Of a stretch of 64,000 nucleotides of DNA, positions 48,701-60,679 are shown piece after piece. Below the pieces are notes generated by a model, which saw only the letters and a program-made list of their open reading frames with translations, searched no databases and was not told the DNA's origin. Source of the stretch: Glossina fuscipes. Its lineage: Eukaryota; Arthropoda; Insecta; Diptera; Glossinidae. Both the position numbers and the translations under genes were made by a program. How positions within the stretch are numbered: position 1 is the first letter of the stretch; the number at the start of each line of letters is the position of its first letter. The DNA is taken from assembly GCF_014805625.2 (NCBI RefSeq), contig NW_023998457.1:186001-250000 (forward strand), read 5' to 3'.

Positions 48701-51700
48701 TAATAAATCTTTAAAATCGAAAACGAAATCGGTACATCAACCTGCCTGTGTTTAGACAAGTAAATTTGATCTAAAGTTTCTTCTTATCACGTTCTTCAGG
48801 TCTTGATATCACTTCGTCGATGAAAAGTGAATCCATAATTTTAGAGTCCTTTATAAAAATTTAAAAAAAAATTTAAAAATATTTCCAAACTATGTCTTCG
48901 TTAAAACCTTGTATCAAGCGTAAAAAATTTCTTAAATTCTTCTGTTTCGAAGGTCGGTCAATAATTTCTGATAAAAATCGTATGCAAGTGAGGCATATAT
49001 GATATGGATTTTCTCTTTCAACACACACATTGATGCAATGGGTATTAAGTAATTTGATATAAATCATATATAATTTCTTTTCTATCCATATACTTATTTC
49101 TTGTCTTTACTTCCTAGTTAACTGCAATAGTAGTTAAATATAATAGATCGTCGCCTTGCGAAAAGATTACTTCTTCTGATGATATCGCGGAGGAAGCTTC
49201 AAATTCAAAGAAATTTGATAAAAAATCAACTAAAATTATTGAAGAACCATTGGTAACGACAACCATTCAAATTCCGCATCGTATAAAATTACCAAAAGCG
49301 GAGGATATTCAACAAAGTCAGCGCCTGAAAAGGAATGATAACAATGAACGCGCAATTAATAGCAAAATCAATAATGAAATCGTTTCGGAAAATGCAAATG
49401 CAATAACCACAACAATGTCGAATAGTGGTGATGAAGGAAAACCAAAAAGCAAAGATGCAACAGAAGCTCAAGCTTCATCAAATCGATTTAGGAAAAAGCT
49501 TAGGATCAAATTGACGCGAGCTAAAAACTTGAGAAAGAAACAGAATTGGCGTGAAGACAATAAATCAGGAAATCAATCAGTCTCCGAGTTTTCTTTGTCA
49601 AGCGACACTGATTTTACATCGACATCCTTGCAAGGTAATTCAAATATTGAGAATGCTCTATTAGCAGATGAGCAAGTAAGTTCGACGGAATTCTCAAAGA
49701 TAAATATTATTAAAAAACCTCGATCGAAATTTGTACAAGGAATCGATATTGATCCTACATCAAGAACCTCGCATGATGAAAAAGTTGTGAAAGAAGATGA
49801 ACAAATAAGTTCTGCGAAACGTCCGAAGTTACAGGTAATTGAAAAACACCTTACGAACTTGGAGAAAATAAGCAATATTGATTCTTCATCGAGCCGCATG
49901 GTTGATAATTTAAATATTGAAGATGTTCTGAAGAAAGGCAAACAAGTGAGTTTACAAATTCTTAACAAATCTGTTTCGAAATTCGCGCAACTAAGCGATA
50001 TTGATCCTGTGCTAAGCGCCAAGCATAATAATTTAATCGATAAGCGATCTGTAAGTAAAGATGATCAAGAAAATGCGATTGATTCGTCAAAATTAAGGAT
50101 CACTGAAAAAAAAATTTCAAAAATATCTCCTACGAAACGTTCAGTTAGTTCCCCCTCTACGGCACTTTACGATAAGGCGAAAAACTTTAGAAAAACTAAA
50201 ACTAGCACTAGAATTAGAAAACGACTTACATTTTGTGCCGCAAAACCAAACACTTCAGGTAAGCTGTATGAGAAAGTAACAACAACGGATAGTAAGAGCA
50301 GAAAATTAATGTTAGAACCGGTTGTAGACGAAGCTGCTGCTCACAATAATGACAATAAAGAAAGAGATTTGTTAGCGACAAGTTTGGAATATTTGTCAAA
50401 ACCTTCGCTTAAGGATTCCCGAAAACGTAATAACTCGATAAGCTTGGATGAATTGCATAAGCAAGAAAACGAGCTTGTGCGAAGCGTAGAGGAGCTTGAA
50501 ATTGCAACAAAAAACCCAATTTCTGTGAAAGGTTAGCAGCAAAATATAATGAAAATATTCTTTCAACGGTTGCCAAATTTTATAAATTTTTTTTCATTTT
50601 TTTTCATTTTTTTTTAGAAAAGCCATCATGTACAAATCTTATAGAGAGAATAACATACGAACGATCAAACGATTTGCGTGAATTTCTTAAGAATAAAAAA
50701 GATAAAGTAATTATGAAACAATTGACAATGGAAGCTACGAATTCTATTGGCGTTGATAATGAAAGAAGAGTAACAACGTCTACAAGCGAGCAGCAAAAAC
50801 TCGAAGGAGCAATATGCCAACAAATAGATTCGGAAAAATATCAAAATCGTTGTTATAAGCAAAAAACGACGAACGAAACTAAAATAAAAAGAGTCGAAGC
50901 AATGTCAGCGAATGTTGAACAACAAACAAATGATAATGATTTTGTTACAGAACTGGAGTCCAATGATAGAGGCAATATTAAAGGTAAGCTCTTTTTTATT
51001 TTTTCGCCATATATTTGATGCCGTGTTTCTATTGTTCTTCTTTCTCTTTCTTTGTTTGTTGGCTTCTTCTTTTTATACCCACCACTGAAGGATAGCGATA
51101 TACTCATTTTTTTTTTTTTTTTTTTTTTTAATAATCCATGTAATACCCAAAAGGCAGCTTCAGAGCCCCTTTAAAGTATATATTGAGTGTTTGCAAAAAT
51201 TTCCATCACTTTTTCACTTAAGAAAGGTATTTATTGTGGAAAAGTGGTAAAACATATATTAGTCAAAATAATTTCCATTATTCTCTGGAACATTTTACAA
51301 TTATTTTGGCAACGTGGCGATATCATTTTGAAAGATTTTGTATTGATTTGGCAGCGATCCAATTACCGACCCATTTTCGCGCATCTTCCACTTTGCGGAC
51401 CCGCGTGCCAGCCAAGCCATGCTGTACCGATCTGAACAAGCAGTAATCAGAAGGCGCCATGTGTGAGGAGTATACTGGGTGTGGCAGAGCTGACTATTTA
51501 AGCGGCAATTCTTGCAACACTTGGCTAACAAATGACAGCTTTTAACTCGTTGAAGCCAAAACCGACATTTCGGCTATGACGATTGAGCAGCTTGAGAAGC
51601 CGAACAGACTTCGGCTGTCGAGTTCTTCAAGTAAACAACAAAAGTGATGAATTTAGAAGAAGAAGAATTTTGAGCGCTCCATGATCAGCGTCTCTATATA

Positions 51701-54700
51701 CACTCAATAACTCAATAATACTAAATGGAAAACTGCTATTTTAGGTAAAGGAAGGTCAAAATCATTGAATTTCATGGTCATGTACACTGCTACTTCCCAT
51801 TCTTTTATCATTTTTACCTGTAGCAGTCGCTGAGCAAAATTTTTTCAAACAACTAATATATTCTTGATTAGCGTGAAATTCTGAATTGATTAAGCTATGT
51901 CTGTCCGTCCGTGAGGTAGTTGTTGTTGGCACTTTCTTCGTCGCAAAAGAGCAGATATCGACTTCAAATTTAATAGAAACATTGGCAGTTTTTGCAGGCA
52001 AGTTGGTATTGAAAGTGGGTCAGAGTAGAAGCTTGCTGTTGAACGTGAACTGAAACCAACTCCGTTTTTCTTAAAACAAAATTTGTGGGTTTCTGTTCGT
52101 TACCCGGAAAATATAAAAGTTAAAAAACTGAAATTTTCCACATTTACTTATTCTACTTCTTAGGTGCAAAAGTGAAAGAAATCAGCCACGCCCACACGAA
52201 CTTACAAATGATTCAGTTTTAATTTTTTTTGAATTTTATGCTTACTTATCATAATGCGAGCAAGCCAGAGTGTTTAAAACTATTGTATACATTCCCCCAA
52301 ATGAATATATATTTTCCGCCCAAAAATGGTTTAATTCTGAAGTGGATAGGGTAGACACAGCGATTACTTTTTTCTTAATAACACCAGCAATATCGCTATC
52401 AAATAAAAGAACTTGGAGAATAGGATGCGAAAAGACCAGGGTGTGGGAGAATCGGCCCCCGTCAAATATAATTCTCTTACTTGTTCTTGTTCTTATTATG
52501 GTTGAATGAAAGTTAATGCAATAACCGTCGAATCCATTATTCTCATGACAGATGAAGATCTCAAATATAAATATAAAACACGTTCTGAATTATGTAATGA
52601 ATTAACTGAGTTTACGATTAAAGCTGAAACCAATATCGAAAATAATCCCACTGTCAATACAATGTCAATTGCCTCACCAACGCCTATGGATGATACCATA
52701 GCTAGTCCTTCACCGCCCCGCCTAGAGGAACCTAAGAATTATTATCATTTCAATCAAAATAATGGTCTTTTAAAATCTTCATCAACCCAATACACAGTAA
52801 GTATCGATGTGAGTGCTATTACCGAACCTTAGCCATATATATAGTATGAAAATGCTTTTTGATTTTGAAAACTTGTAAAAAAAAAAAAAAAAAAAACATT
52901 TTCTTTCCAATTTTGTCGCATGCACGATTGCTACATAATCGTTATAAAATTAATATTTACTTTTTATGCTTGGCTCTTATAATAATAATAACGTAAAAAA
53001 TGGTATAGAATGCAAAAGTTTAATTTACCTTTTATTTATTTATTTATTTATTTATTTTTGTTATTATTTTCAATTTTATTTTTAAGCTGTATGAAGTTGA
53101 TATCCCAAAAATGGCAGTTAACAAGCCAAACAATTTTGACAAACTTGTAAAAACATGTTCTTTGGATCCCAGAGTCTTTAGAAGCCCGATAATAGTAAGT
53201 AAAGAGTTTCATCTTTCATCTTTCATCTTTTTTTTTATGCAGTGGATATAGTTTGTGTTAACGCATGATAATCATTGATTTCAAATGAGATTTGCTTAAG
53301 TGCATATAAGTTTAAACGATTATATCATCAATTCATCGGTGATTCATCGGTGATTATGGTTTGGTCATTGGTTTGGCGGTTCGTAAAAATAGCTCGCCTT
53401 AAAACAATTTCAAGCAATATAGCTTGTCAATGTTGATTTCTCCAACACTTGGTCCTTGCAATTAAGGTATGAAAATCTCTATCTGTCCTCAAATAAGGGC
53501 TTACGTTTCATGAGAACCCTTATATGGAACGGGATGCGAAATGAAGTTAATTTGTCCATCGAATCCCTGCACACTCTGTAGCATTTCGCATTATAAAATA
53601 TTTTTGTCGCATTAAAGCTTGTATTTCATAAAGCTTATATTTATAAGAAAACTGATTCAAAAAATATTTCTAAATTTTCCATGTTCATGTAATATATCAA
53701 GGTAGGGCTTTTCACAGATTTCTATGGAGAAACCTTAAATATTGCATCCTTCTTTATGCCCAGCACCGTAGGACGAGGAGTATAATCTTCATTTTGTCAA
53801 AATGTCCAGACGCCAAAAACCCAGAAGGAAGTTTCAGAGTCCTTATAAAGGCTATATATACTTGATCAGCATGAAATTCTAAATTGATTTAGCCATGTCT
53901 GCCCGTCTGGGTGTCCGTGTGGTGTGTTTTGTTGGCATTCTCTTGGTCGAAAAAATGAAGATATCGACTTCTAATTTGGCAGAAACATTGCACGCACGTT
54001 GGTGTTGAAAAGCGCGCAATGGAGTGTAAACTGAACGCAACTCACTGATTTTTAACAACAATTTTTGGGATATTTGCACTTTACTCGAATATTATTAATG
54101 TTAGAACCCTGAAATTTTCTACATTTACTTTACGAAACACTCTACTCGTTACGTGTAAGCTAGCCACATCGATTAATTTCTTCTTAATAACCTCAGCGAT
54201 ATGGGTATCAAATAAAAGAACTTGGAGAGTAGAATGCGAAAAGAATGGTATGGGAGATGGGATGGCCCCTGCCGAATACAACTTTCTCTTTTTTTTTTTT
54301 TTTTTTTAATTTGGGCTTCATGTTTATGGAAAAATATGACATCTACTTTACTCTTGTTCGGGATCGTACTCTTTAATAATATTTTTAGCGGAGGCGAACA
54401 AACATACAGATCTAAATTGATTTTATTCATGATCCTATCGTAAGTCATGGGCTGAACGAGACCGTAGGTAGGGTAGGGTGCAGAACGGTCCAGGGCTTGT
54501 GATCTGGCGTTTCGTCCATGCGTTATAAGAACAAAGCGCGTGTATTTCTTTTAGATTTTAACCGTCTATGGATTATCTATGGAACAAAAACTTAACATTC
54601 CCCATATCTCCCGAGCTAGCTAGCTCAGCAATGACACATGCGTTCTTCCCTACAATCTTCGAATTTGTTTAAGTGGTCTTTCAGTATGCATTTCCTCGTG

Positions 54701-55998
54701 TAAATGAACATATTCATTCTTACCATTGGCATCAAAAATTCTTTATTGCTTACAAGAATACATTGCGAAGTCCGTAATAATTGAACCGAATATCATTACT
54801 TATGATATCATAATTTAGCGATTTCAAAGATATTTCGGATTATTGTCGTAGCGTGACTTAATCTGAAAGCCTACAATGCACGTCCAAAATTTTATCAAAT
54901 CTCATCTAAAACCTACATGTGGCGGGATGAAGAAAAAGAGGAATTTGTTGAAATTTCGTGAAGGTTTTTTAAAATATTTTCTTCTATCTCTTGCAATTTT
55001 TCTTTTTGCAGTCGAAACAGAAGTCTACACCTACGCCTACGAGTTTGGCTTTCCCTTCTGATCGTAGAAGCCGTTTACCTGCAACCAATAATTTTTCAAT
55101 TAAACATGAACTATATGGACAACAGAAAATTTATCAATATCAACAACAGCAGCAAAATCCAAATATGCTATTATTTGGTTACTTGCAACGTTCACCTTGG
55201 TATCAAAATTTAATGTCTGCTATGAAAATACAGATAAATCAATCGATTTCACAACTTGTACGAGCTCTAAATAACTTTTACCGTGAACGTGTACTATATC
55301 CGGACCTGGTATTTGATATCTTTAAAATGGATTGTGCTGGCACACTTATCGAGATAATGCAGAATTTGGGTATTTATGTCGATGCATATGGCTTTATAAG
55401 TGAACAACGTCTAGGGTGTGATATGCTCACTCGTTGCTATCTCAATCCGGTGGCGCCTGCCAATGCTACGTACGGTTTCAATGAAGAAATATCGCCACCC
55501 ACCAGACAATGTGCAACTGTCACTACGCCGTCGTGCATAGTGCCAGGTGCCCGTCATAATTCATTCTCAGATTCGCGCATAGAAACACAACCATCATCTT
55601 CACAAGCTCATAAGCATAACGAACAATATCAGTCATCATCGAACCGACACGATGACGCTAACAATAATAATAGAAACCGTTCGCATTATCGAACCGACAG
55701 ATGTTTTCATAATAATAATCAACATTCAATAGAATCGCAACATCGTCGGGGCCATAAACGTTCATCTCTATCGCCTCTAGATTTACCTGACCGCTCAAGG
55801 GGTTCAAAGAGTTTTGTAGCTACGCGTCGTTCCTCTACGTCGCCATCCAAGTCTCCTTCTCCACGCTCATATAAATCATGTAAATCTTCGCATACTTCAG
55901 TCGGCCAATCTTACAGTAATTATAGTAGGAAGTCATCATCACAAGTTAAACCACAGCAGGCTACTGCTGATGATGAAGAAGAAGAGTGTTGGGATTAG
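45756..55998 (+). CDS. unrecognised large protein with PP1-docking-like motif, eight exons
   Basis: I do not recognise this gene. My model is 45756-45960, 46160-46175 (uncertain 16-bp microexon), 46724-48332, 49118-50531, 50618-50983, 52552-52796, 53087-53194 and 55012-55998, all GT-AG and in frame, for 1649 residues. Apart from the microexon, splice phases agree at every junction, which supports one gene. Visible features: KSVKF (residues 27-31), which fits the PP1-docking RVxF pattern, and a 20-residue stretch at 252-271 resembling the Rif1 C-terminal module. A probable coiled coil lies at about 367-437, followed by long Ser/Lys/Asn-rich disordered parts in exons 4-5. A compact-looking segment at about 1376-1465 (SPWYQNLMSAMKIQ, FYRERVLYPDLVFDI) precedes an RS-rich tail ending EEEECWD. 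Its composition suggests a nuclear protein. AATAAA is at 56132. Confidence 0.75.
51072..52495 (+). mobile_element. mini-me-like element in intron 5, split by a mariner
   Basis: Starts TTTATACCCACCACTGAAGG with a T-rich microsatellite and continues CAGAGCCCCTTTAAAGTATA. It resumes after the mariner insertion with ATTCTTGATTAGCGTGAAAT, GTCTGTCCGTCCGTGAGG and a CGACTTCAAATTTAATAGAA segment. The tail (ATAAAAGAACTTGGAGAATA and following) matches the copy at 53765-54310 in the same orientation. A TA-rich region plus a GTCY region are known mini-me hallmarks. The right border lies about 55 bp before exon 6. Confidence 0.7.
51183..51856 (-). mobile_element. internally deleted mariner inserted in the mini-me-like element
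   Basis: The element is 674 bp and flanked by TA on both sides (51181-51182, 51857-51858). Its ends form imperfect terminal inverted repeats: left TTGAGTGTTTGCAAAAATTT, right (reverse complement) TTAGTTGTTTGAAAAAATTT. On the minus strand the right part resembles the 5' region of the mariner at 37407-37924 (GAGCGCTCCATGATCAGCGT in plus-strand reading). The left part translates as a mariner C terminus with APSDYCLFRSVQHGLAG, EDARKWVGNWIAAK and a later EEWKLF-like end. The SPD catalytic position reads SSH, and the middle of the transposase is missing, so it is dead. Confidence 0.75.
53765..54310 (+). mobile_element. mini-me-like element in intron 7
   Basis: Intact homologue of the interrupted copy at 51072-52495: TATATATACTTGATCAGCAT, GCCATGTCTGCCCGTCTGGG, CGACTTCTAATTTGGCAGAA, then ATAAAAGAACTTGGAGAGTA and a T run. 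It lies in an intron of the unrecognised gene in the sense orientation. Confidence 0.7.
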
Positions 55999-56131
55999 AA
56001 TAATGCTTGAAAAAACTTCAAATCTTTTTGTTTTTTCTTTCTTGACATTTCATGTTTTCCCTACACTATTGTTTTGATTTCTTTTTTTCATAATAGTAAA
56101 TAGACTTTCTTTTCAAATCGCTCGAATATAT

Positions 56132-56137
56132 AATAAA
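56132..56137 (+). terminator. polyadenylation signal of the unrecognised gene
   Basis: AATAAA about 135 bp after the TAG stop at 55996-55998. Confidence 0.55.
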
Positions 56138-56559
56138 TATCAGTTAAATATAAAATGAATTTTAAAAATTGTTATTTGGATGTCGTGTATGCTACGATCA
56201 GAAGCTGAAACAACAACTCCGGTCGGTTTACGGATCTCATTATCAAGTGCTATCGTACTGTACGAGGAGGCACACGATGGTTGTTTGGCTTGAGTCAATC
56301 GCTTTTGTATCGAGTTTGTCCGCTCGTTCGTTGTATGAACAATGGTATATATATATCATCGGTGGTGCATCACAAAATAATGCTGCGAACAAGAGGAAAA
56401 AAAGCAAATAAATAAACAAATGAAACATAAAATTTGAGAAAAAAAATTGACAAAAAAAATTTGAAGCTAGTAATTATGGCTAGAAGTTTAACTTCAATAT
56501 CAATCAAAAATTTATTTTCACGCATTACGAGCAATGGATTTTTGCATATTATTCCGCAG

Positions 56560-56670
56560 ACTGCTCACAAATTGCAAGAGTTATTGAACGAAAACCCAGC
56601 TCAGACTCTTAAGGAACTTTCGGACAGCTTGGCAATTAATAATTCAACAGTTCCTATGCCTTTTTCAAGG
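56560..56670 (+). mobile_element. mariner fragment (helix-turn-helix part only)
   Basis: The plus strand reads LQELLNENPAQTLKELSDSL, closely matching LLDENPAQTLKELSNSLAV in the 37407 mariner, and then decays (AINNSTVP). It is a short relic without termini or a catalytic region. Confidence 0.8.
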
Positions 56671-58539
56671 GAATAAATGACAAAAATTTTCGCAAGAACC
56701 TAATATGATGAAAGAGGCGTTACCTGCTGACAAGTAAGTGGAATTTATGCGACCTTTAGTGGGTTAAGCAATGTGGTTCAAGGTCATCTGTGATCTATGG
56801 TTGGCATAACAAGGAATTGGGTTAGAATTGTAATCAGTTGTTTTCTATCAATTTCAGCTACGATGGATTCGGCTACCAATGACGGAGTTATTACCGAGGA
56901 TTTCTGCTGCTGAGATCTATCATTTCCGCTCTTGCCTCTATTAGAGTTTCTATTTTTCTGTCTACAGCGAAGCGCAGCGGCATTAGCAGTCTCAATTGAA
57001 AAACGAGAAGAACGCTTTTTCTATGGTAACTGTATCGTCCATATCGTGGGCACGTCTTATGCCCACTGCTAGAGGTTAATTGCCTTTACTTTTAAATGTT
57101 CTTTTTGCGCAAAGAAATGCAAACATTTCTTATAAGAGAGATGCGGTTGGCAGGTCTGGTAATTGAATAGACTTTCTATTGCACTTAAAATTTATCCGAA
57201 TTTTGTTATGGATTTATGTATAAATCTGATTAATTAAGTATCTTGCCATGTCTTGCTTTCTTGCGTATTGCAAGAGAAGGGTAACGATAACACAATCCCT
57301 GAAATAAAGAATGAAAGAGAATGAAAGTTTTCTGATAGACAAAACGAGAGAGCGTGATTTTAGGCAAACTCTTATTCCTTTTACTTGAGCATTACAATGA
57401 ATAATCGGTGATTACGAATAAAGCGTAAAATTTTAGGGCAAACGCTGCCACAAGCAAGCAAAATTATTTATAGGTATTTTTGGAGTCTTCACCTCCAATT
57501 ACTACAGCGTAGCAATTCATGTCATTGATTTATAGACCTAAAAAAAAAAAAGAAGAAAATTCCTTCTAAAACAAGTCATAGTACATTTATATTGCAACCA
57601 TTAAAAACCTTCGGATAATAAATACTTTTGTAAAAAAAGAAAATCAACGTCAATTTGTAGAATGGGAAAAGAAAACATAGAAAAAAAAAGAAAAACTTAA
57701 CATTGACGTACTGACTAAACGACCGTTCACTTCGCCTGAATGAATGTCTAAAGGGACACAAAAAGTCTAAAGCTATCTTATAGAGTTTCAATTAGTGTCG
57801 ACCGAGTCACCAATGAAATATTGACAAATTAATCCAGTTTCTAGTGTAAAAGTGTCTGTAATGGTTGCAACTATGTATTAAATTAAAGCTAAAAAGGTAT
57901 GAATGCATATAAATGAATGAGTTTACTGTGTTCAGCTGCATAAAAAGCGTAAAGTAGCTGATTTGTGTATAAAAGTACATATAAATATGTACGTGTGTTT
58001 TTGTGAATGTGCGCTATAACCTATTATTTATGTGAAAATAAAGTAAAGGATAAATTGTGAAGGAGAAAGAATGGTAGGTAAGTAGAGAGTAAAAGAAAGT
58101 TTTTGAAATTCTCAAGGTATGGTAAACTTGCTTGTGTACACACACGTACACGATAAATTTTAAAGTCAATGGCGTGTGAACTTGATATCTATAGATTGAC
58201 CAGATAGTATAGTTTTTCAACATTTATATTATCGTTGTTGCTTTTGGGATTTTACTACTGCTCTTTAGGTTGATGGACTGACTGTTATTATTATTATTAT
58301 TATTGCTTCTGTTGGATTGTCAAAATGTTGTCGAGCATTACTGGTAAAGGAAACCTTTCATCATATTTAATATTTGCAAATATTTTTTAATATGTTTACC
58401 TTTTAAATTGAAATGAGTTTGCATAAGCTTGCTTGTAAATAAGTTGTTTAGAAAATGGGAAACACAATAGGAAAACGCCATAGTGGGCGAAGGTTAATCA
58501 TTAAATACTCTAGGACATTCTGGAGTTACTCATAACGCG
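56671..58539. other. spacer, no gene recognised
   Basis: AT-rich sequence with homopolymer runs (57541-57551) and a TTA trinucleotide run (58288-58303). No open frame resembles a known protein. Confidence 0.5.
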
Positions 58540-58830
58540 TGACTTCACTAAATATGGGCATTATATGGAAAGTGGTCGAAAAAATTTGCCGATCGCAACT
58601 ATTTCTGATAGCGTTCGTCCTTGGTCCAAAGCCCTTCAGTATGTTCATAAAAAAAAATAACTCGCAAACTTGCGACCTGTAGGCGAATTTAAGAAAGGGT
58701 GTCTGTCCGTCTGTCCGTCTTGTTTTCTTGTGACTCTTAGTTGATGGGACTAATTGAAGAGTGGCCTATCTCAGGTCCTTGCATACACCCACACAAGCTT
58801 ACAATACTTTCGTACCGCAAGTGATGTAAC
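58540..58830 (-). repeat. mini-me-like dispersed repeat copy, reversed
   Basis: Contains GTCTGTCCGTCTGTCCGTCT, a CGATCGCAACTATTTCTGAT-type segment and, toward the right end, AGGTCCTTGCATACACCCAC and CTTACAATACTTTCGTACCG. These correspond to the left-hand landmarks of the other copies read backward. A second microsatellite-like CAAACTTGCGACCTG part lies left of the GTCY tract. Confidence 0.55.
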
Positions 58831-59206
58831 AAATACCATTAAAATTATGCAGTGATGCAGTTATTTTGTAATTGGCCTCAATTTCGCGAGATATTTTAAA
58901 AGGAACATCTTTGGCAATATAAGATAATCCTTTTAACGCAATGTTTTATTTTGGTCTTTACAATGTTCTGTAGAATTAGGAACTTTGAACATATAAATAA
59001 ATTGTACTCTTAATCAAAATGTAAGATTCCGAGTTGTCTGTCAGCTCGTGCGTTTGCGAATATTTACGGCCTGTTGCTGATAAGCCTACCAAAACCAACC
59101 AAAGCCAGAGTCATTAAAATGAATTCTTATGACCTTTCCCAAGCAAATCTTTGAAAAGGCCTTTAACAGGTTAAGAACTATAACTTGTAATCCTCATCAA
59201 TCACTC

Positions 59207-59215
59207 AGGAGATGC
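59207..59215 (+). repeat. 9-bp target site duplication, left copy
   Basis: AGGAGATGC directly precedes the foldback element and is repeated exactly after it at 60671-60679. Confidence 0.9.
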
Positions 59216-60670
59216 AAGGGTGTGAAGTTATATTTAAATATAACTAGCAAAGACACAAACTAAAATTTTTTACAGAGCTCTGTAAAGCCGTTAACAGAAT
59301 TCTGTTAAACGAAGTCTCGGAGGGATTTAACTCAAAATACAAGTAAAATAGAAGTTTTCGCAAATTTTTTTGCAAATTCTTATAAACAAAACATGACTTT
59401 ATGTAAATTAACTAATATTCGAAACCAAAACTTTTTTACACTATGCCATAAATGAGGTTGATAAAGCGAAAGTTTACGGAGCTACTGTGACCAAACCATG
59501 TCCCTTGAAAAAATGAAACCAGCACAGAGTGAATCCTCTATTAATAGCCTTTCCAACGGTGTCCGGGTTTTATTAAGTTTTGCCCCAAAAATTTTTTTAT
59601 GGGACTTTGAAAATTACCATACTTAACTTAATGCGGGCTAACATATAAGCAAACTTTGAAATGTCGCTGTGGGCAANNNNNNNNNNAATGAAACTAGGAC
59701 AGAATTAATCCTCTATTAATAGCCTTTCCAACGGTGTGCAGGTTATATTAAGTTTTGCCTCAAGAATTTTTTTATAGAACTTTGAAAATTAACATAATAT
59801 AGGCTAACATATAAGCAAAGTTTAAAAGACCAGTGTGGGCTGCACTTAGCTGGAAAGTCTTTTTTAGCTGAATGTAGCGCTGCACATAGCTGAAAATGCC
59901 ATTTTTGCTGAATGCAGCGCTCAGCACAAAACGTTGTGTTCGGCTAAGTGCAGCGCTGCATTCAACAAAAATGGCATTTTCAGCTATGTGCAACGCTACA
60001 TTCAGCTAAAAAAGGCTTTCCAGCTAAGTGCAGCCCACACTGGTCTTTTAAAGTTTGCTTATATGTTAGCCCGCAATATGTTAAGTATGGAAATTTTCAA
60101 AGTCCCATAAAAAGACTCTGTGGGCAAAACTTAATATAACCTGCACACCGTTGGAAAGGCTATTAATAGAGGATTCATTCTGTGCTAGTTTCATTTTTTC
60201 AAAGGGCATGGTTTGCCCACAGCGACATTTTAAAGTTTGCTTATATGTTAGCCCGCATTATGTTAAGTATGGTAATTTTCAAAGACCCATAAAAAACTTT
60301 TTGGGGCAAAACTTAATACAACCCGGACACCGTTGGAAAGGCTATTAATAGAGGATTCACTCTGTGCTGGTTTCATTTTTTCAAGGGACATGGTTTGGTC
60401 ACAGCTCCGTAAACTTTCGCTTTATCAACCTCATTTATGGCATAGTGTAAAAAAGTTTTGGTTTCGAATATTAGTTAATTTACATAAAGTCATGTTTTGT
60501 TTATAAGAATTTGCAAAAAAATTTGCGAAAACTTCTATTTTACTTGTATTTTGAGTTAAATCCCTCCGAGACTTCGTTTAACAGAATTCTGTTAACGGGT
60601 TTACAGAGCTCTGTAAAAAATTTTAGTTTGTGTCTTTGCTAGTTATATTTAAATATAACTTCACACCCTT
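59216..60670. mobile_element. foldback (long inverted repeat) element
   Basis: The whole 1455-bp segment is one large, nearly perfect palindrome: left arm from AAGGGTGTGAAGTTATAT, right arm ending with its reverse complement ...CTTCACACCCTT. In the outer 150 bp of the two arms I see only one or two differences. Each arm carries two copies of a roughly 175-bp subrepeat (ATGAAAC.AG.ACAGA...CTTTCCAACGGTGT...GGGCTAACATATAAGCAAA), and the centre carries short GCTGCACTTAGCTGG / AGCTGAATGTAGCGCTG units. No transposase frame is present; small open frames are products of the repeat. The 9-bp duplication and foldback layout fit Foldback (FB)-type elements or Mutator-like non-autonomous elements. The near identity of the arms points to a recent insertion or to gene conversion. 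Confidence 0.92.
59677..59686. other. assembly gap (10 N)
   Basis: Ten undetermined bases inside the left arm of the foldback element. The right arm predicts about 18 bp at this place (between GGGCAA and AATGAAACTAG), so the gap size is nominal. Confidence 0.95.
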
Positions 60671-60679
60671 AGGAGATGC
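60671..60679 (+). repeat. 9-bp target site duplication, right copy
   Basis: AGGAGATGC follows the foldback element directly and equals the left copy at 59207-59215. Confidence 0.9.

Noticed and set aside
54991..55011. Extending the last exon of the unrecognised gene upstream to the start of the open frame
   Set aside because: The CTTTTTGCAG acceptor at 55002-55011 and matching phase with the previous exon place the border at 55012.
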